Source of the DNA: Candidatus Omnitrophota bacterium | GTDB lineage: Bacteria; Omnitrophota; Gorgyraeia; Zapsychrales; Fredricksoniimonadaceae | Length of the DNA: 5,889 nt | Direction of reading: 5' to 3' | Assembly: GCA_016789035.1 (NCBI GenBank) | Contig: JAEUSC010000492.1 | Location: forward strand, 1-5,889 | In this document: positions 1 to 5,889 of the stretch, one piece after another | Numbering within the stretch: position 1 is the stretch's first letter | How the letters are laid out: the number at the start of each line of letters is the position of its first letter | Program-made: the position numbers and the translations under genes | The notes under the pieces: model-generated | Told to the model about the DNA's origin: nothing | Database searches by the model: none | Seen by the model: the letters and a program-made list of their open reading frames with translations, nothing else

Positions 1-420
1 CAGTTTGGTTTTGAAGATCAGGGGTGGCTGGCCTGGTTTGCTATTCGATTCTTTCTGGGCAAGCCTATTACGCTGTATGGCGACGGAAAGCAGGTTCGGG
101 ATGTTTTGTGGGTGGATGATTTAATCAAGGCCTTTGAGGCCTTCATCCGGTATGAGTTTCGGTATCAGGGGGAAGTTTTTAATATCGGCGGCGGTCATCA
201 GAATACAATTTCATTGCTCGAATTGATTGAGACTCTTGAAAAAATTTCCGGCAGGCGCATCAGCATCAATCATGATTCCTGGCGAAAGTTTGACCAGAAG
301 GTTTATGTCTCAGATATCACAAAATGTAAGAAATTGCTAGGCTGGTCGCCGAGCGTTAATCCGGTTGAAGGGGTGGGGAAGCTGTATGATTGGGTCTGTC
401 GAAATCAAAAGTTGTTTTGA
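1..420 (+). CDS. Nucleotide-sugar epimerase, CDP-paratose 2-epimerase-like, 3' part only
   Basis: This is the last 139 residues of an extended short-chain dehydrogenase/reductase; the start and the N-terminal NAD-binding Rossmann half lie before the window. Visible residues begin QFGFEDQGW, followed by a GKPITLYGDGKQVRDVLWVDD stretch (about residues 20-40), which is the substrate-side block typical of NDP-sugar epimerases and dehydratases. An FNIGGG segment follows near residue 60. The F(G/A)xEDQGWxAWF pattern is characteristic of CDP-paratose 2-epimerase (tyvelose epimerase) and close relatives, which invert C2 of a CDP-dideoxyhexose using bound NAD. The exact sugar cannot be read from this fragment; UDP-glucose 4-epimerase-like or other WcaG-type activities remain possible. 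It ends in TGA 18 bases before the deacetylase gene, so the two are probably cotranscribed, consistent with a surface glycan pathway in the cytoplasm. Confidence 0.85.
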   Translation, partial: QFGFEDQGWLAWFAIRFFLGKPITLYGDGKQVRDVLWVDDLIKAFEAFIRYEFRYQGEVFNIGGGHQNTISLLELIETLEKISGRRISINHDSWRKFDQKVYVSDITKCKKLLGWSPSVNPVEGVGKLYDWVCRNQKLF

Positions 421-438
421 TCATTTAAAAGGAATCCT

Positions 439-1065
439 ATGAAGAGAAATATTTTAGCGTTTGGAGCTCATCCGGATGACATTGAATTGGGCTGCGCCGG
501 AACGTTGCGCAAGTTTGTCAAAGCCGGTCATAATGTTTATCTTTGCGTGCTAAGTGAAGGGCAGGAGGCCGGTGATCCCAAAGCCAGACGGCAAGAGCAG
601 GAAGAAGCGACCCGCCGGCTTGGCGCCAAGGAATTGATCTGGGGAAATTGGGTTGATACGCGATTTGAGGTCACCAAACAGTCTGTGGATTTTATTGAAA
701 GTGTTGTGGCGAAAGTCAGGCCGTACGAGATTTACTGCAATTACCGCGAAGACACCCATCAGGATCACCGGGTTTTGGCGCAATGTCTGATGTCAGCCAC
801 ACGATATAATAAACGGGTTTTGTTTTATGAAGACTACACATCGTTGAATTTTCAGCCCGATATTTTTGTTGATGTTGAAGATGTTTTGGAAGACAAGCTG
901 TATGTGATTAAAGCGTTTACGTCGCAAGTCAGCAGGCAATTTCCCTCGGGGCAGCAGATGTTGGAGGGAACAAAGGCTGTTGCCAATTTCCGCGGGTTTC
1001 AAGCCAAAGTGCGTTATGCGGAAGGCTTCAAAGCTGTCCGATATTTGAAACTGGATTTCGATTAA
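439..1065 (+). CDS. PIG-L/LmbE family zinc-dependent deacetylase
   Basis: A complete 208-residue protein of the PIG-L (LmbE-like) family, which removes N-acetyl groups from GlcNAc-type sugars or their conjugates using a metal ion. The N-terminal AHPDD motif is at residues 10-14 (His11 and Asp14 as metal ligands, Asp13 as probable catalytic base). The second motif, THQDH at residues 106-110, supplies His110 as the third ligand and His107 as the likely catalytic histidine, by analogy with MshB. The C-terminal RGFQAKVRYAEGFKAVR segment (about 185-201) is also typical of bacterial members, and the length is close to the usual 200-240 residues. The ATG is preceded by AAAAGG at 427-432, supporting this start. 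Its place between a nucleotide-sugar epimerase and a sugar aminotransferase suggests it deacetylates an amino sugar in a surface-glycan pathway. The true substrate is not visible from sequence, and bacillithiol- or mycothiol-type roles seem less likely in this setting. Confidence 0.92.
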   Translation: MKRNILAFGAHPDDIELGCAGTLRKFVKAGHNVYLCVLSEGQEAGDPKARRQEQEEATRRLGAKELIWGNWVDTRFEVTKQSVDFIESVVAKVRPYEIYCNYREDTHQDHRVLAQCLMSATRYNKRVLFYEDYTSLNFQPDIFVDVEDVLEDKLYVIKAFTSQVSRQFPSGQQMLEGTKAVANFRGFQAKVRYAEGFKAVRYLKLDFD

Positions 1066-1091
1066 TCCTTTGGGAAAGTCTGCTTTATAAA

Positions 1092-2141
1092 ATGAACATT
1101 CCTCACTCTCGTCCTACAATATCTTCACGCGATCATAAATCGGTTCAAAAGGTTTTGCTGTCTTCATTTATTGCGCAAGGCCGGGAACTTTGCGAATTTG
1201 AGCGTAAATTCAGCCAGTATGTCGATGTTAAGGATGCGGTGGCGGTGAGCTCTGGGACAGCTGCGCTGCATCTGGCCTTAGCAGCTTTAGACATTAAGCA
1301 AGACGATGAGGTCATCATTCCGTCCTATGTCTGCACCGCGCTTTTAAATGCCTGTCTCTATGTTGGGGCTCGGCCGCGGCTGGCGGATGTGAATCCGGAG
1401 GATGGAAATATTTGTGCAGCCGATGTAAAAAAGAGATTAACCCGTCGGACAAAGGCCATCATTGTTCCTCACATGTTCGGATTGCCGGCGGATCTAAAGC
1501 CGTTGTTGAAGTTGGGGGTGCCTATCATTGAAGACTGTGCGCAGGCCATTGGAGCGGAATATAACGGTAAGAAAGTAGGATCGTGGGGGATAATTTCAAT
1601 CTGTTCGTTTTATGCGACGAAAGTTTTGACAACGGGCGAAGGCGGCATGCTCCTGTCCAACCATCGGAAATATTTAGACCGCGCCAGAGATTTGAGGTCC
1701 TACGATCATTGTTTGTCCTATCAAGTACGGTTTAATTACAAAATGACCAATATTCAGGCCGCTTTAGGGTTATCACAGCTGCAGCAGCTGCCGCATTTCA
1801 TTAAAAGACGCCAATTGATCGCTGGACGATATAACCAAGCCTTCAAAGACTTGAATTTTCGTGTGCCACCCGTGTTTCCTGGCCGCGAGCATATTTTTTA
1901 TCGTTATGTGATTCGAATGAAATCCCCAGCGGCTAAGATGATGTCGCGTTTGAGAAAAAATGGTGTTGATGCTAGCAGTCCTGTCTTTAAACCGGTTCAT
2001 GTCTATTTAAAGCAACGAGGTTTTCCCGTAACAGAAGATTTGATGGCAAAAACAATTTCTCTTCCGATATATCCCACCCTTGCAGAGAATCAAATTCAGA
2101 AAATCATCACCACATTGCATGCGCAAAGCGGGACCGTGTAG
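1092..2141 (+). CDS. DegT/DnrJ/EryC1/StrS family PLP-dependent sugar aminotransferase
   Basis: A complete 349-residue fold-type I aminotransferase that normally converts a keto group on a nucleotide-linked sugar to an amine, with glutamate or glutamine as donor. Family marks seen in order: SRPTI near the N terminus; SGTAALH (54-60), which contacts the PLP phosphate; EDCAQAIGA (147-155), with Asp148 for the pyridine nitrogen and Gln151; SFYATKVLTTGEGGM (172-186), with Lys177 as the Schiff-base lysine; and FNYKMTNIQAALGLSQL (214-230), the substrate-side block. It is a little shorter than the common 365-390 residues. The nearest purine run, GGGAAAG at 1072-1078, lies 13 bases before the ATG, so the ribosome site is weak and translation may be coupled to the deacetylase gene 26 bases upstream. 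N-terminal similarity to the family supports the start. The position of amination on the sugar, and the sugar itself, cannot be assigned. Confidence 0.93.
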   Translation: MNIPHSRPTISSRDHKSVQKVLLSSFIAQGRELCEFERKFSQYVDVKDAVAVSSGTAALHLALAALDIKQDDEVIIPSYVCTALLNACLYVGARPRLADVNPEDGNICAADVKKRLTRRTKAIIVPHMFGLPADLKPLLKLGVPIIEDCAQAIGAEYNGKKVGSWGIISICSFYATKVLTTGEGGMLLSNHRKYLDRARDLRSYDHCLSYQVRFNYKMTNIQAALGLSQLQQLPHFIKRRQLIAGRYNQAFKDLNFRVPPVFPGREHIFYRYVIRMKSPAAKMMSRLRKNGVDASSPVFKPVHVYLKQRGFPVTEDLMAKTISLPIYPTLAENQIQKIITTLHAQSGTV

Positions 2142-2195
2142 ATTTGTATGCACCCATAGCCAACTGCTTCGTTAATACCCTTTTTGATTTCTTAA

Positions 2196-2531
2196 AGTTA
2201 CGTTTGCCCCGCAAGCACGGGAACAGATGAAGTTTTACAGCTCACGTTTCTTAGCAATGGGGATGGTTTGGCGGATGATGTACAGGTCAATGGGAGCCAG
2301 CTCAAACATTTATTAAAGAAGTTGAAGAAAATCAAGGACGAGGATGGGTAGTGCCCGCAGGACAGTCAGCGTGAATTTGCCAAGTTTGAATCATGGGTCT
2401 TTGATTTTATGTGAAGATACGAGCTGCCGCTAAGTGTATCGGACAGGCCGGACTTTGCAGATTGCGAGGAAGATGGAGAGTTTTTTCTGAGAGTCCTTAA
2501 GCAAGATGCTAATGGATCGTTGCTAAAATAA
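2196..2531 (+). pseudogene. Possible decayed gene with in-frame TAG and TGA
   Basis: One plus-strand frame reads as protein-like sequence in three blocks: a first block (to 2348) containing SNGDGLADDVQVNG and a Lys/Leu-rich LKHLLKKLKKIKDEDG end, then TAG at 2349-2351; a second block CPQDSQREFAKFESWVFDFM, then TGA at 2412-2414; and a third block rich in Asp, Glu and Phe ending LKQDANGSLLK with TAA at 2529-2531. No frameshift is needed to join them. There is no start codon or ribosome site ahead of the first block, and a TAA lies in frame at 2193-2195. The simplest reading is the 3' remnant of a gene disabled by point mutations and 5' loss. I do not recognise the family. Two stops in 112 codons is fewer than the roughly five expected by chance, but not rare enough to prove coding ancestry, so this could also be plain intergenic DNA. 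Confidence 0.3.
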
Positions 2532-2533
2532 TT

Positions 2534-2587
2534 AAGATTTTAATTTCAAAAACAAAAAAAATGGTGATAATAAAATCTTCGTTTTTT
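2534..2587 (+). terminator. AT-rich inverted repeat with T run, weak terminator candidate
   Basis: AAGATTTTA at 2534-2542 is perfectly complemented by TAAAATCTT at 2571-2579, and TTTTTT follows at 2582-2587. The stem is AT-only apart from one G-C pair and the loop is 28 bases, so it is a poor intrinsic terminator by energy. Its position just after the TAA at 2529-2531 that ends the possible decayed gene is what makes it worth recording. Confidence 0.25.
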
Positions 2588-2717
2588 AATAATTCTTGAA
2601 GGATGCGATACCAACAGTTTTTGTGACGAGATAACTGAAAGTCATCGTTTAAAACGGTATCCCCAGTTTGATTCTATTTTGAATCCTACGCGTTCCTGCG
2701 GAAGTAAACCTCCTGAA

Positions 2718-2831
2718 GTATCGACTGAGTTCTACCAGATTTAGATCTCCCTGTAATGTCGAGACACGATACGTCCGGTGCTGATTTGACCGGCGTAACC
2801 ATTTATTTTCTTATAGAAATGGTAGCACCGG
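2718..2831 (+). other. Inverted-repeat cluster, possible structured leader of the beta-helix gene
   Basis: GTATCG at 2718-2723 pairs with CGATAC at 2767-2772. Immediately after, CCGGTGCT at 2775-2782 pairs perfectly with AGCACCGG at 2824-2831, enclosing a second perfect stem, ACCATTT at 2798-2804 with AAATGGT at 2817-2823. The two stems stack directly on the 3' side and are separated by a 15-base bulge on the 5' side. A second CCGG at 2790-2793 could compete for the same downstream CCGG, giving an alternative fold. The cluster ends 71 bases before the beta-helix start codon. It matches no riboswitch consensus that I know. It could be a leader RNA, a small repetitive element, or a DNA palindrome bound by protein. 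Confidence 0.35.
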
Positions 2832-2902
2832 CAGGGGCAGGCGTTTAAGTAATGTATCTTTGATGACGAAACTTTTTAAACTATTTGTAGAAGGGGCATA
2901 TT

Positions 2903-3808
2903 ATGAAAGGATTACGATTTATTGCTTTATTTGTGGTCATTCTGTCATTCCTGGCAGAGCAGGGATGGGCGGTTGATGGAGAGGTTTTGATCAGTCAGAC
3001 CACAGCTGAGGCTGGCAGGGTTACGCCTGATGATACGGCCGGGTTTCCGGTTACGATCAGTCTTCCCGGAAGTTACAAATTAAGCAGCAATTTAAATATT
3101 CCGGCCGGAAAGATCGGCATTTTGATTGCGACTAATAATGTGACACTTGATCTTAACGGTTTTCGAATCATTGGAATATCCTCCTCCGGAACTGAGACGG
3201 CCATTTCAGATAATAACCAAATCCGTCAAAATATCACGGTTCGCAATGGATCCATTGTCACGATAAGGACGGGAATTAATCTGGCGGCCTCCAGACAATG
3301 CGTGATCGAAGGGATGCGTCTTAATCAAATTGGCGACGTGGCTATTACGGTCGGAGACTATTCCACAGTCGTTGATAATTCGATCAACCAGGTGACCGGA
3401 TTTGCTCAGGCCGGCGGTATCGGCATATCGGGCAAACAGGGACAAAAGATCCGCGGCAACACAATCTCGCAGGTCCTTTCGCCCAATGGTTCATTCAAGC
3501 CATCGGGGATCAAGGTCCTGCATAATTCCCTTGTTGAGAATAACACTGTAATGTTAAGCGGCATGGGGATATCAACCGGGTTAAATTCCATTGTGAGTTC
3601 GAACACGTCTTCCCGCAATTACATTGGGATTCAGACCGACTCATCCTCAACGGTCAGTGACAATACGGCATCGCAAAATGATTTCATTGGCATTTCCGTC
3701 AAATGCCCCGCAAGTATTATAGGGAATACGGCAGCAACCAATGCCAGTCTTAATTTTGCTGTGTACGGATCGAAATGCAACAGCTTTAACAACACACCTA
3801 CACCATAA
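2903..3808 (+). CDS. Secreted right-handed parallel beta-helix (NosD/pectate-lyase-fold) protein
   Basis: A complete 301-residue exported protein. The N terminus has a positive start (MKGLR), a hydrophobic core at about 6-18 and a likely signal peptidase I site after GWA (residue 23). A capping region with LPGSYKLSSNLNIPAG (54-69) and NNVTLDLNGFRIIG (78-91) matches the entry segment of many bacterial beta-helix proteins. The rest is coil-forming, with clear rungs starting at Gly202, Gly222, Gly242 and Gly263, each carrying a GI pair, and an Asn-Thr pair at 214, 234, 254 and 275. No catalytic site of a polysaccharide lyase or hydrolase could be identified, so function is unknown; binding or processing of surface or environmental polysaccharide is a guess. 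There is no membrane anchor or sorting signal at the C terminus. AAGGGG at 2891-2896, six bases before the ATG, supports the start. It is separated from both neighbours and probably transcribed alone. Confidence 0.88.
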   Translation: MKGLRFIALFVVILSFLAEQGWAVDGEVLISQTTAEAGRVTPDDTAGFPVTISLPGSYKLSSNLNIPAGKIGILIATNNVTLDLNGFRIIGISSSGTETAISDNNQIRQNITVRNGSIVTIRTGINLAASRQCVIEGMRLNQIGDVAITVGDYSTVVDNSINQVTGFAQAGGIGISGKQGQKIRGNTISQVLSPNGSFKPSGIKVLHNSLVENNTVMLSGMGISTGLNSIVSSNTSSRNYIGIQTDSSSTVSDNTASQNDFIGISVKCPASIIGNTAATNASLNFAVYGSKCNSFNNTPTP

Positions 3809-3841
3809 TCCGGCCAAAGGCCTTTGCGAGTGTTCCTATTT

Positions 3842-3857
3842 TAGGTATTCCTACCTA
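3842..3857. promoter_or_regulatory. Palindromic operator candidate upstream of pckA
   Basis: TAGGTA-TTCC-TACCTA, a 6-base inverted repeat around a 4-base centre, lies 107 bases before the pckA start and 34 bases after the beta-helix stop. The same half-sites with the same 4-base spacing recur at 5665-5680 upstream of the radical SAM gene. There is no T run after it, so it is unlikely to be a terminator. The half-site resembles the TTAGGT half-site of DtxR/IdeR boxes, but the gap between half-sites is one base shorter, so the regulator family is open. Confidence 0.6.
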
Positions 3858-3879
3858 GGTTCTCCGGGATACGAACGGA

Positions 3880-3908
3880 TTCTCTTTTCCTGTACAGCGG
3901 CCTACAAT
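3880..3908 (+). promoter_or_regulatory. Candidate pckA promoter
   Basis: TACAAT at 3903-3908 (5 of 6 to the -10 consensus) is 17 bases from TTCTCT at 3880-3885, a poor -35 with 3 of 6 matches. A TATAAA at 3910-3915 is an alternative -10. The weak -35 would suit a promoter that needs an activator, and the palindrome at 3842-3857 sits 22 bases upstream of the -35. Confidence 0.4.
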
Positions 3909-3950
3909 TTATAAAGTAATGCTGTGATGTGATTTGAGGTTATCGTTATC

Positions 3951-3956
3951 AAGGAG
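3951..3956 (+). promoter_or_regulatory. Strong ribosome binding site that fixes the pckA start
   Basis: AAGGAG lies eight bases before the ATG at 3965 and fourteen before the in-frame ATG at 3971. The first ATG is therefore preferred. Confidence 0.8.
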
Positions 3957-3964
3957 AATCGAGT

Positions 3965-5596
3965 ATGGACATGGGTTTAGCATGGATGGGCATTTATCCC
4001 GAAAAGGTTTTTCACAATCCTTCCTATGAACAACTGTTTACCGATGAGACAAGACAATCGGCACAAGGATTTGAACATGGGACCGAGACCAGCTCCGGTG
4101 CTGTTGCTGTTGACACCGGTAAATTTACCGGCCGTTCACCTAAGGACAAATATATTGTTGCCGATGCCCTGACTCAAAATACCGTATGGTGGGCTACCGG
4201 ACGATCCTCGGGATCTGATAACAACCCTTTGTCGCTGGCAGCATGGATTCATTTAAAGACACTGGCAGTCGATCAGCTTAACGGCAAGACCGTTTATGTT
4301 GTGGAGGGCTTTTGCGGGGCCAACCCTCAAACGCGTTTGTCGGTCCGGCTTGTAACCGAGGTGGCCTGGATGGCGCATTTCTTTAAAAATATGTTCATCC
4401 GTCCGACGGCACAGGAACTGGAAAATTTTAAGCCCGATTGGACCATTCTTAATGCGTGCAAGACTAGCTGTCAGGATTTCAAGAAATGGGGGCTTCGCAG
4501 CGAAGTGTTCGTCGCTTTTAATATGACCGAGCGGATGACCGTTATCGGGGGTACCTGGTACGGCGGGGAAATTAAAAAGGGCATATTTTCGGTTATGAAT
4601 TATTTTCTGCCGCTGAAGGGGATCGGCAGTTTTCATTGTTCGGCCAACCAGGGCAAGAACGGCGATACCGCGCTCTTTTTTGGTTTATCCGGAACCGGAA
4701 AAACAACATTATCGACCGATCCGAAAAGGGCTCTGATCGGTGATGATGAGCACGGATGGGATAATGATGGCGTTTTTAATCTGGAGGGCGGATGCTATGC
4801 CAAATGCATTGGCCTGAGCGCTGAACGCGAACCGGATATTTTTCGCGCCATCCGGCGTAACGCCCTTTTGGAAAACGTTTCTCTCAATCCCGACGGAAGC
4901 GTGGATTTTCAGTCCGCGGCCAAGACGGAGAATACTCGTGTTTCCTATCCATTGGATCATATCGAAAACATCGTCAAACCCGTTTCTAAGGGTGGACATC
5001 CTTCCAAAATTATTTTCCTGACATGTGATGCCTATGGTGTTCTGCCGCCTGTCGCCCAGTTGACCAAGGAGCAGGCCATGTATCATTATTTGAGCGGATA
5101 TACGGCCAAGGTTGCGGGGACCGAGCTCGGCGTCAAAGAACCACAGGCCACATTTTCAGCATGTTTCGGCAAGGCGTTCTTGACCGTACCCCCAATTGAA
5201 TATGCCCGTATTCTTGCTGAGAAGATGGACAAGCATAAGGCCACAGCGTATCTGATCAATACCGGATGGATCGGCGGTCCTTACGGGATAGGCCGGCGCA
5301 TTCCGCTTAAAGATAATCGTTTGACCATTGATGCCATCTTAGACGGAAGCATAGACAAGTCCGAATTCGACCTCTTGCCTGTCTTTAATCTGAAAATCCC
5401 AAAAGCTGTAAACGGTATGCAATCCGATATCCTTAATCCGCGTAACTTATGGGCTGACAAGATTGCCTATGACAAAGCAGCGCTTAAACTGGCGGGAATG
5501 TTCGTTGATAACTTTACAAACTTTATTGATACCGAGGAAGGGAAGGCCTTGCTTAAGTCCGGCCCCACCTTGGAGTCATCGCCCGTGACGCATTAG
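3965..5596 (+). CDS. pckA: Phosphoenolpyruvate carboxykinase (ATP)
   Basis: A complete 543-residue cytosolic enzyme that interconverts oxaloacetate plus ATP with PEP, CO2 and ADP, the entry step of gluconeogenesis or, in some anaerobes, CO2-fixing fermentation. Length matches the family (E. coli 540). Motifs in order: TGRSPKDKY (55-63) with Arg57; [12 protein letters not shown] (195-206) with Tyr199 and metal ligand Lys205; FHCSAN with metal ligand His224; P-loop [11 protein letters not shown] (240-250) with Lys246 and Thr247; [19 protein letters not shown] (258-276) with metal ligand Asp261; and ENTRVSYP with Arg325. These equal E. coli Arg65, Tyr207, Lys213, His232, Lys254, Thr255, Asp269 and Arg333, so the protein should be active. 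The [14 protein letters not shown] segment (432-445) is also typical. It appears monocistronic, with its own promoter and a palindromic operator candidate shared with the next gene. The GTP-dependent type is excluded by the motifs. Confidence 0.98.
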   Translation: MDMGLAWMGIYPEKVFHNPSYEQLFTDETRQSAQGFEHGTETSSGAVAVDTGKFTGRSPKDKYIVADALTQNTVWWATGRSSGSDNNPLSLAAWIHLKTLAVDQLNGKTVYVVEGFCGANPQTRLSVRLVTEVAWMAHFFKNMFIRPTAQELENFKPDWTILNACKTSCQDFKKWGLRSEVFVAFNMTERMTVIGGTWYGGEIKKGIFSVMNYFLPLKGIGSFHCSANQGKNGDTALFFGLSGTGKTTLSTDPKRALIGDDEHGWDNDGVFNLEGGCYAKCIGLSAEREPDIFRAIRRNALLENVSLNPDGSVDFQSAAKTENTRVSYPLDHIENIVKPVSKGGHPSKIIFLTCDAYGVLPPVAQLTKEQAMYHYLSGYTAKVAGTELGVKEPQATFSACFGKAFLTVPPIEYARILAEKMDKHKATAYLINTGWIGGPYGIGRRIPLKDNRLTIDAILDGSIDKSEFDLLPVFNLKIPKAVNGMQSDILNPRNLWADKIAYDKAALKLAGMFVDNFTNFIDTEEGKALLKSGPTLESSPVTH

Positions 5597-5664
5597 AGAA
5601 ATGATCAGTGACTTTGTTGACCTTTGATCTGGCGGATGTGGATGTGTCAGTTATTACAACAGGA

Positions 5665-5680
5665 TAGGTAATATTACCTA
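5665..5680. promoter_or_regulatory. Palindromic operator candidate upstream of the radical SAM gene
   Basis: TAGGTAATATTACCTA is a perfect 16-base palindrome, 85 bases before the radical SAM start and 68 bases after the pckA stop. Its half-sites TAGGTA and TACCTA and their 4-base spacing are identical to the site at 3842-3857. The occurrence of the same element ahead of two successive genes points to a common DNA-binding dimer. Confidence 0.62.
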
Positions 5681-5702
5681 AATGTTCAGGTAGTTTGACT
5701 GA

Positions 5703-5731
5703 TTCAGGCCTCGAGGACACTATTCTATAAT
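5703..5731 (+). promoter_or_regulatory. Candidate promoter of the radical SAM gene
   Basis: A consensus -10, TATAAT at 5726-5731, is 17 bases from TTCAGG at 5703-5708, a weak -35 with 3 of 6 matches. The palindrome at 5665-5680 lies 22 bases upstream of the -35, the same as at pckA. An alternative pair, TTGACT at 5695-5700 with CACTAT at 5718-5723, has a better -35 but a poorer -10. Confidence 0.5.
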
Positions 5732-5765
5732 CGTTCTCATTGAGTTATGCCTTGGGAGGAAAGTT

Positions 5766-5889
5766 ATGATCACACCGTTTCGATATGTATACGGACCCGT
5801 TTATTCATGGCGTCTGGGCGCCTCTTTGGGGGTAGATCCCTTATCAGTCGAAAAAAAAATTTGCAATATGGATTGCAGCTACTGTCAAC
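5766..5889 (+). CDS. Radical SAM protein, COG0731-like, 5' part only
   Basis: The first 41 residues of a gene that runs past the window end. It opens with a [18 protein letters not shown] block (residues 9-26), the N-terminal signature of COG0731-type Fe-S oxidoreductases, in which YGPVPSRRLGxSLGxxP is common. It then shows CNMDCSYC, the CxxxCxxC motif (Cys at about 33, 37 and 40) that binds the 4Fe-4S cluster cleaving S-adenosylmethionine. The start is well supported: GGGAGGA at 5754-5760 ends five bases before the ATG. The substrate of this group is generally not established, and relatives of tRNA wybutosine enzymes are only distant guides. The operator candidate shared with pckA suggests common regulation, but no biochemical link is obvious. 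Confidence 0.88.
   Translation, partial: MITPFRYVYGPVYSWRLGASLGVDPLSVEKKICNMDCSYCQ

Larger units (their letters stand above)
2142..2902. other. Long intergenic stretch without an intact gene
   Basis: About 760 bases separate the aminotransferase from the beta-helix gene, in contrast to the 18- and 26-base gaps upstream. No reading frame here has a plausible start, a ribosome site and a recognisable product. The left part (2196-2531) reads as a possible decayed gene. The section 2525-2600 is very AT-rich and contains an inverted repeat followed by a T run. The part from 2640 to 2835 contains several short inverted repeats and two overlapping stop-free minus-strand frames without usable starts. 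No tRNA, rRNA, CRISPR array or insertion-sequence ends were recognised. The stretch looks like a boundary between the sugar operon and the unrelated genes that follow. Confidence 0.6.

Noticed and set aside
2144..2229. Plus-strand frame reading LYAPIANCFVNTLFDFLKLR after the aminotransferase
   Set aside because: It is 28 codons long, has no start codon with a ribosome site, and ends in TGA; I could not connect it to the aminotransferase or to the decayed frame with any evidence.
2686..2802. Minus-strand 38-residue reading frame starting at an ATG in the intergenic stretch
   Set aside because: No ribosome site precedes it, and an equally open overlapping frame exists on the same strand, so coding is not supported.
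2646..2848. CGTTTAA at 2646-2652 and again at 2842-2848 as target-site duplications
   Set aside because: A seven-base match within 200 bases is expected about once by chance, and no matching terminal inverted repeats lie inside the pair.
3811..3824. GGCC-AAA-GGCC followed by TTT as terminator of the beta-helix gene
   Set aside because: The stem is only four pairs with a three-base loop and three T residues, too weak to call an intrinsic terminator.
4253..5086. Two long minus-strand frames opposite pckA (about 125 codons each)
   Set aside because: They are antisense to strongly conserved pckA motifs, lack recognisable domains, and reflect codon bias of the true gene.
5601..5628. GATCA...TGATC arms after pckA as a terminator
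   Set aside because: The five-base arms are separated by a long loop with no T run behind them.
1..5889. CRISPR array, tRNA genes, insertion sequences or defence system
   Set aside because: No regularly spaced direct repeats, no cloverleaf or CCA end, no transposase motifs and no defence-type domains were found on either strand.

Overview
The window is bacterial DNA of moderate GC with short intergenic gaps in its first part. All genes read on the + strand, and the lineage cannot be fixed from sequence alone. The mix of genes (surface-sugar enzymes, a secreted right-handed beta-helix protein of a type common in environmental genomes, an ATP-type PEP carboxykinase and a COG0731-like radical SAM protein) would suit an uncultured Gram-negative such as an Omnitrophota/PVC-type bacterium. 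That assignment is a low-confidence inference.

Positions 1-2141 hold a tight three-gene run with gaps of 18 and 26 bases, most likely one operon. It contains the 3' end of a nucleotide-sugar epimerase resembling CDP-paratose 2-epimerase, a PIG-L/LmbE-type deacetylase, and a DegT/DnrJ/EryC1/StrS PLP-dependent sugar aminotransferase. Together they look like the edge of a cluster that makes a modified sugar for a surface polysaccharide or glycoconjugate.

Positions 2142-2902 (about 760 bases) carry no convincing intact gene. The left half holds a protein-like reading frame interrupted by one TAG and one TGA, possibly a decayed gene. The middle is AT-rich with an inverted repeat followed by a T run. 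The right half has several inverted repeats just ahead of the next gene, including a long imperfect stem with two alternative pairings.

Positions 2903-3808 encode a Sec-exported beta-helix protein with rungs of about 20 residues. Positions 3965-5596 encode a complete pckA (PEP carboxykinase, ATP) with every key catalytic residue present. Position 5766 starts a radical SAM protein that runs off the window after its CxxxCxxC cluster motif.

The most notable signal is regulatory. A 16-base palindrome of the form TAGGTA-N4-TACCTA occurs upstream of both pckA and the radical SAM gene. In each case it lies 22 bases upstream of the predicted -35 and ends 46 bases before the first base of the predicted -10. 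This suggests that one transcription factor, probably an activator, controls both genes.
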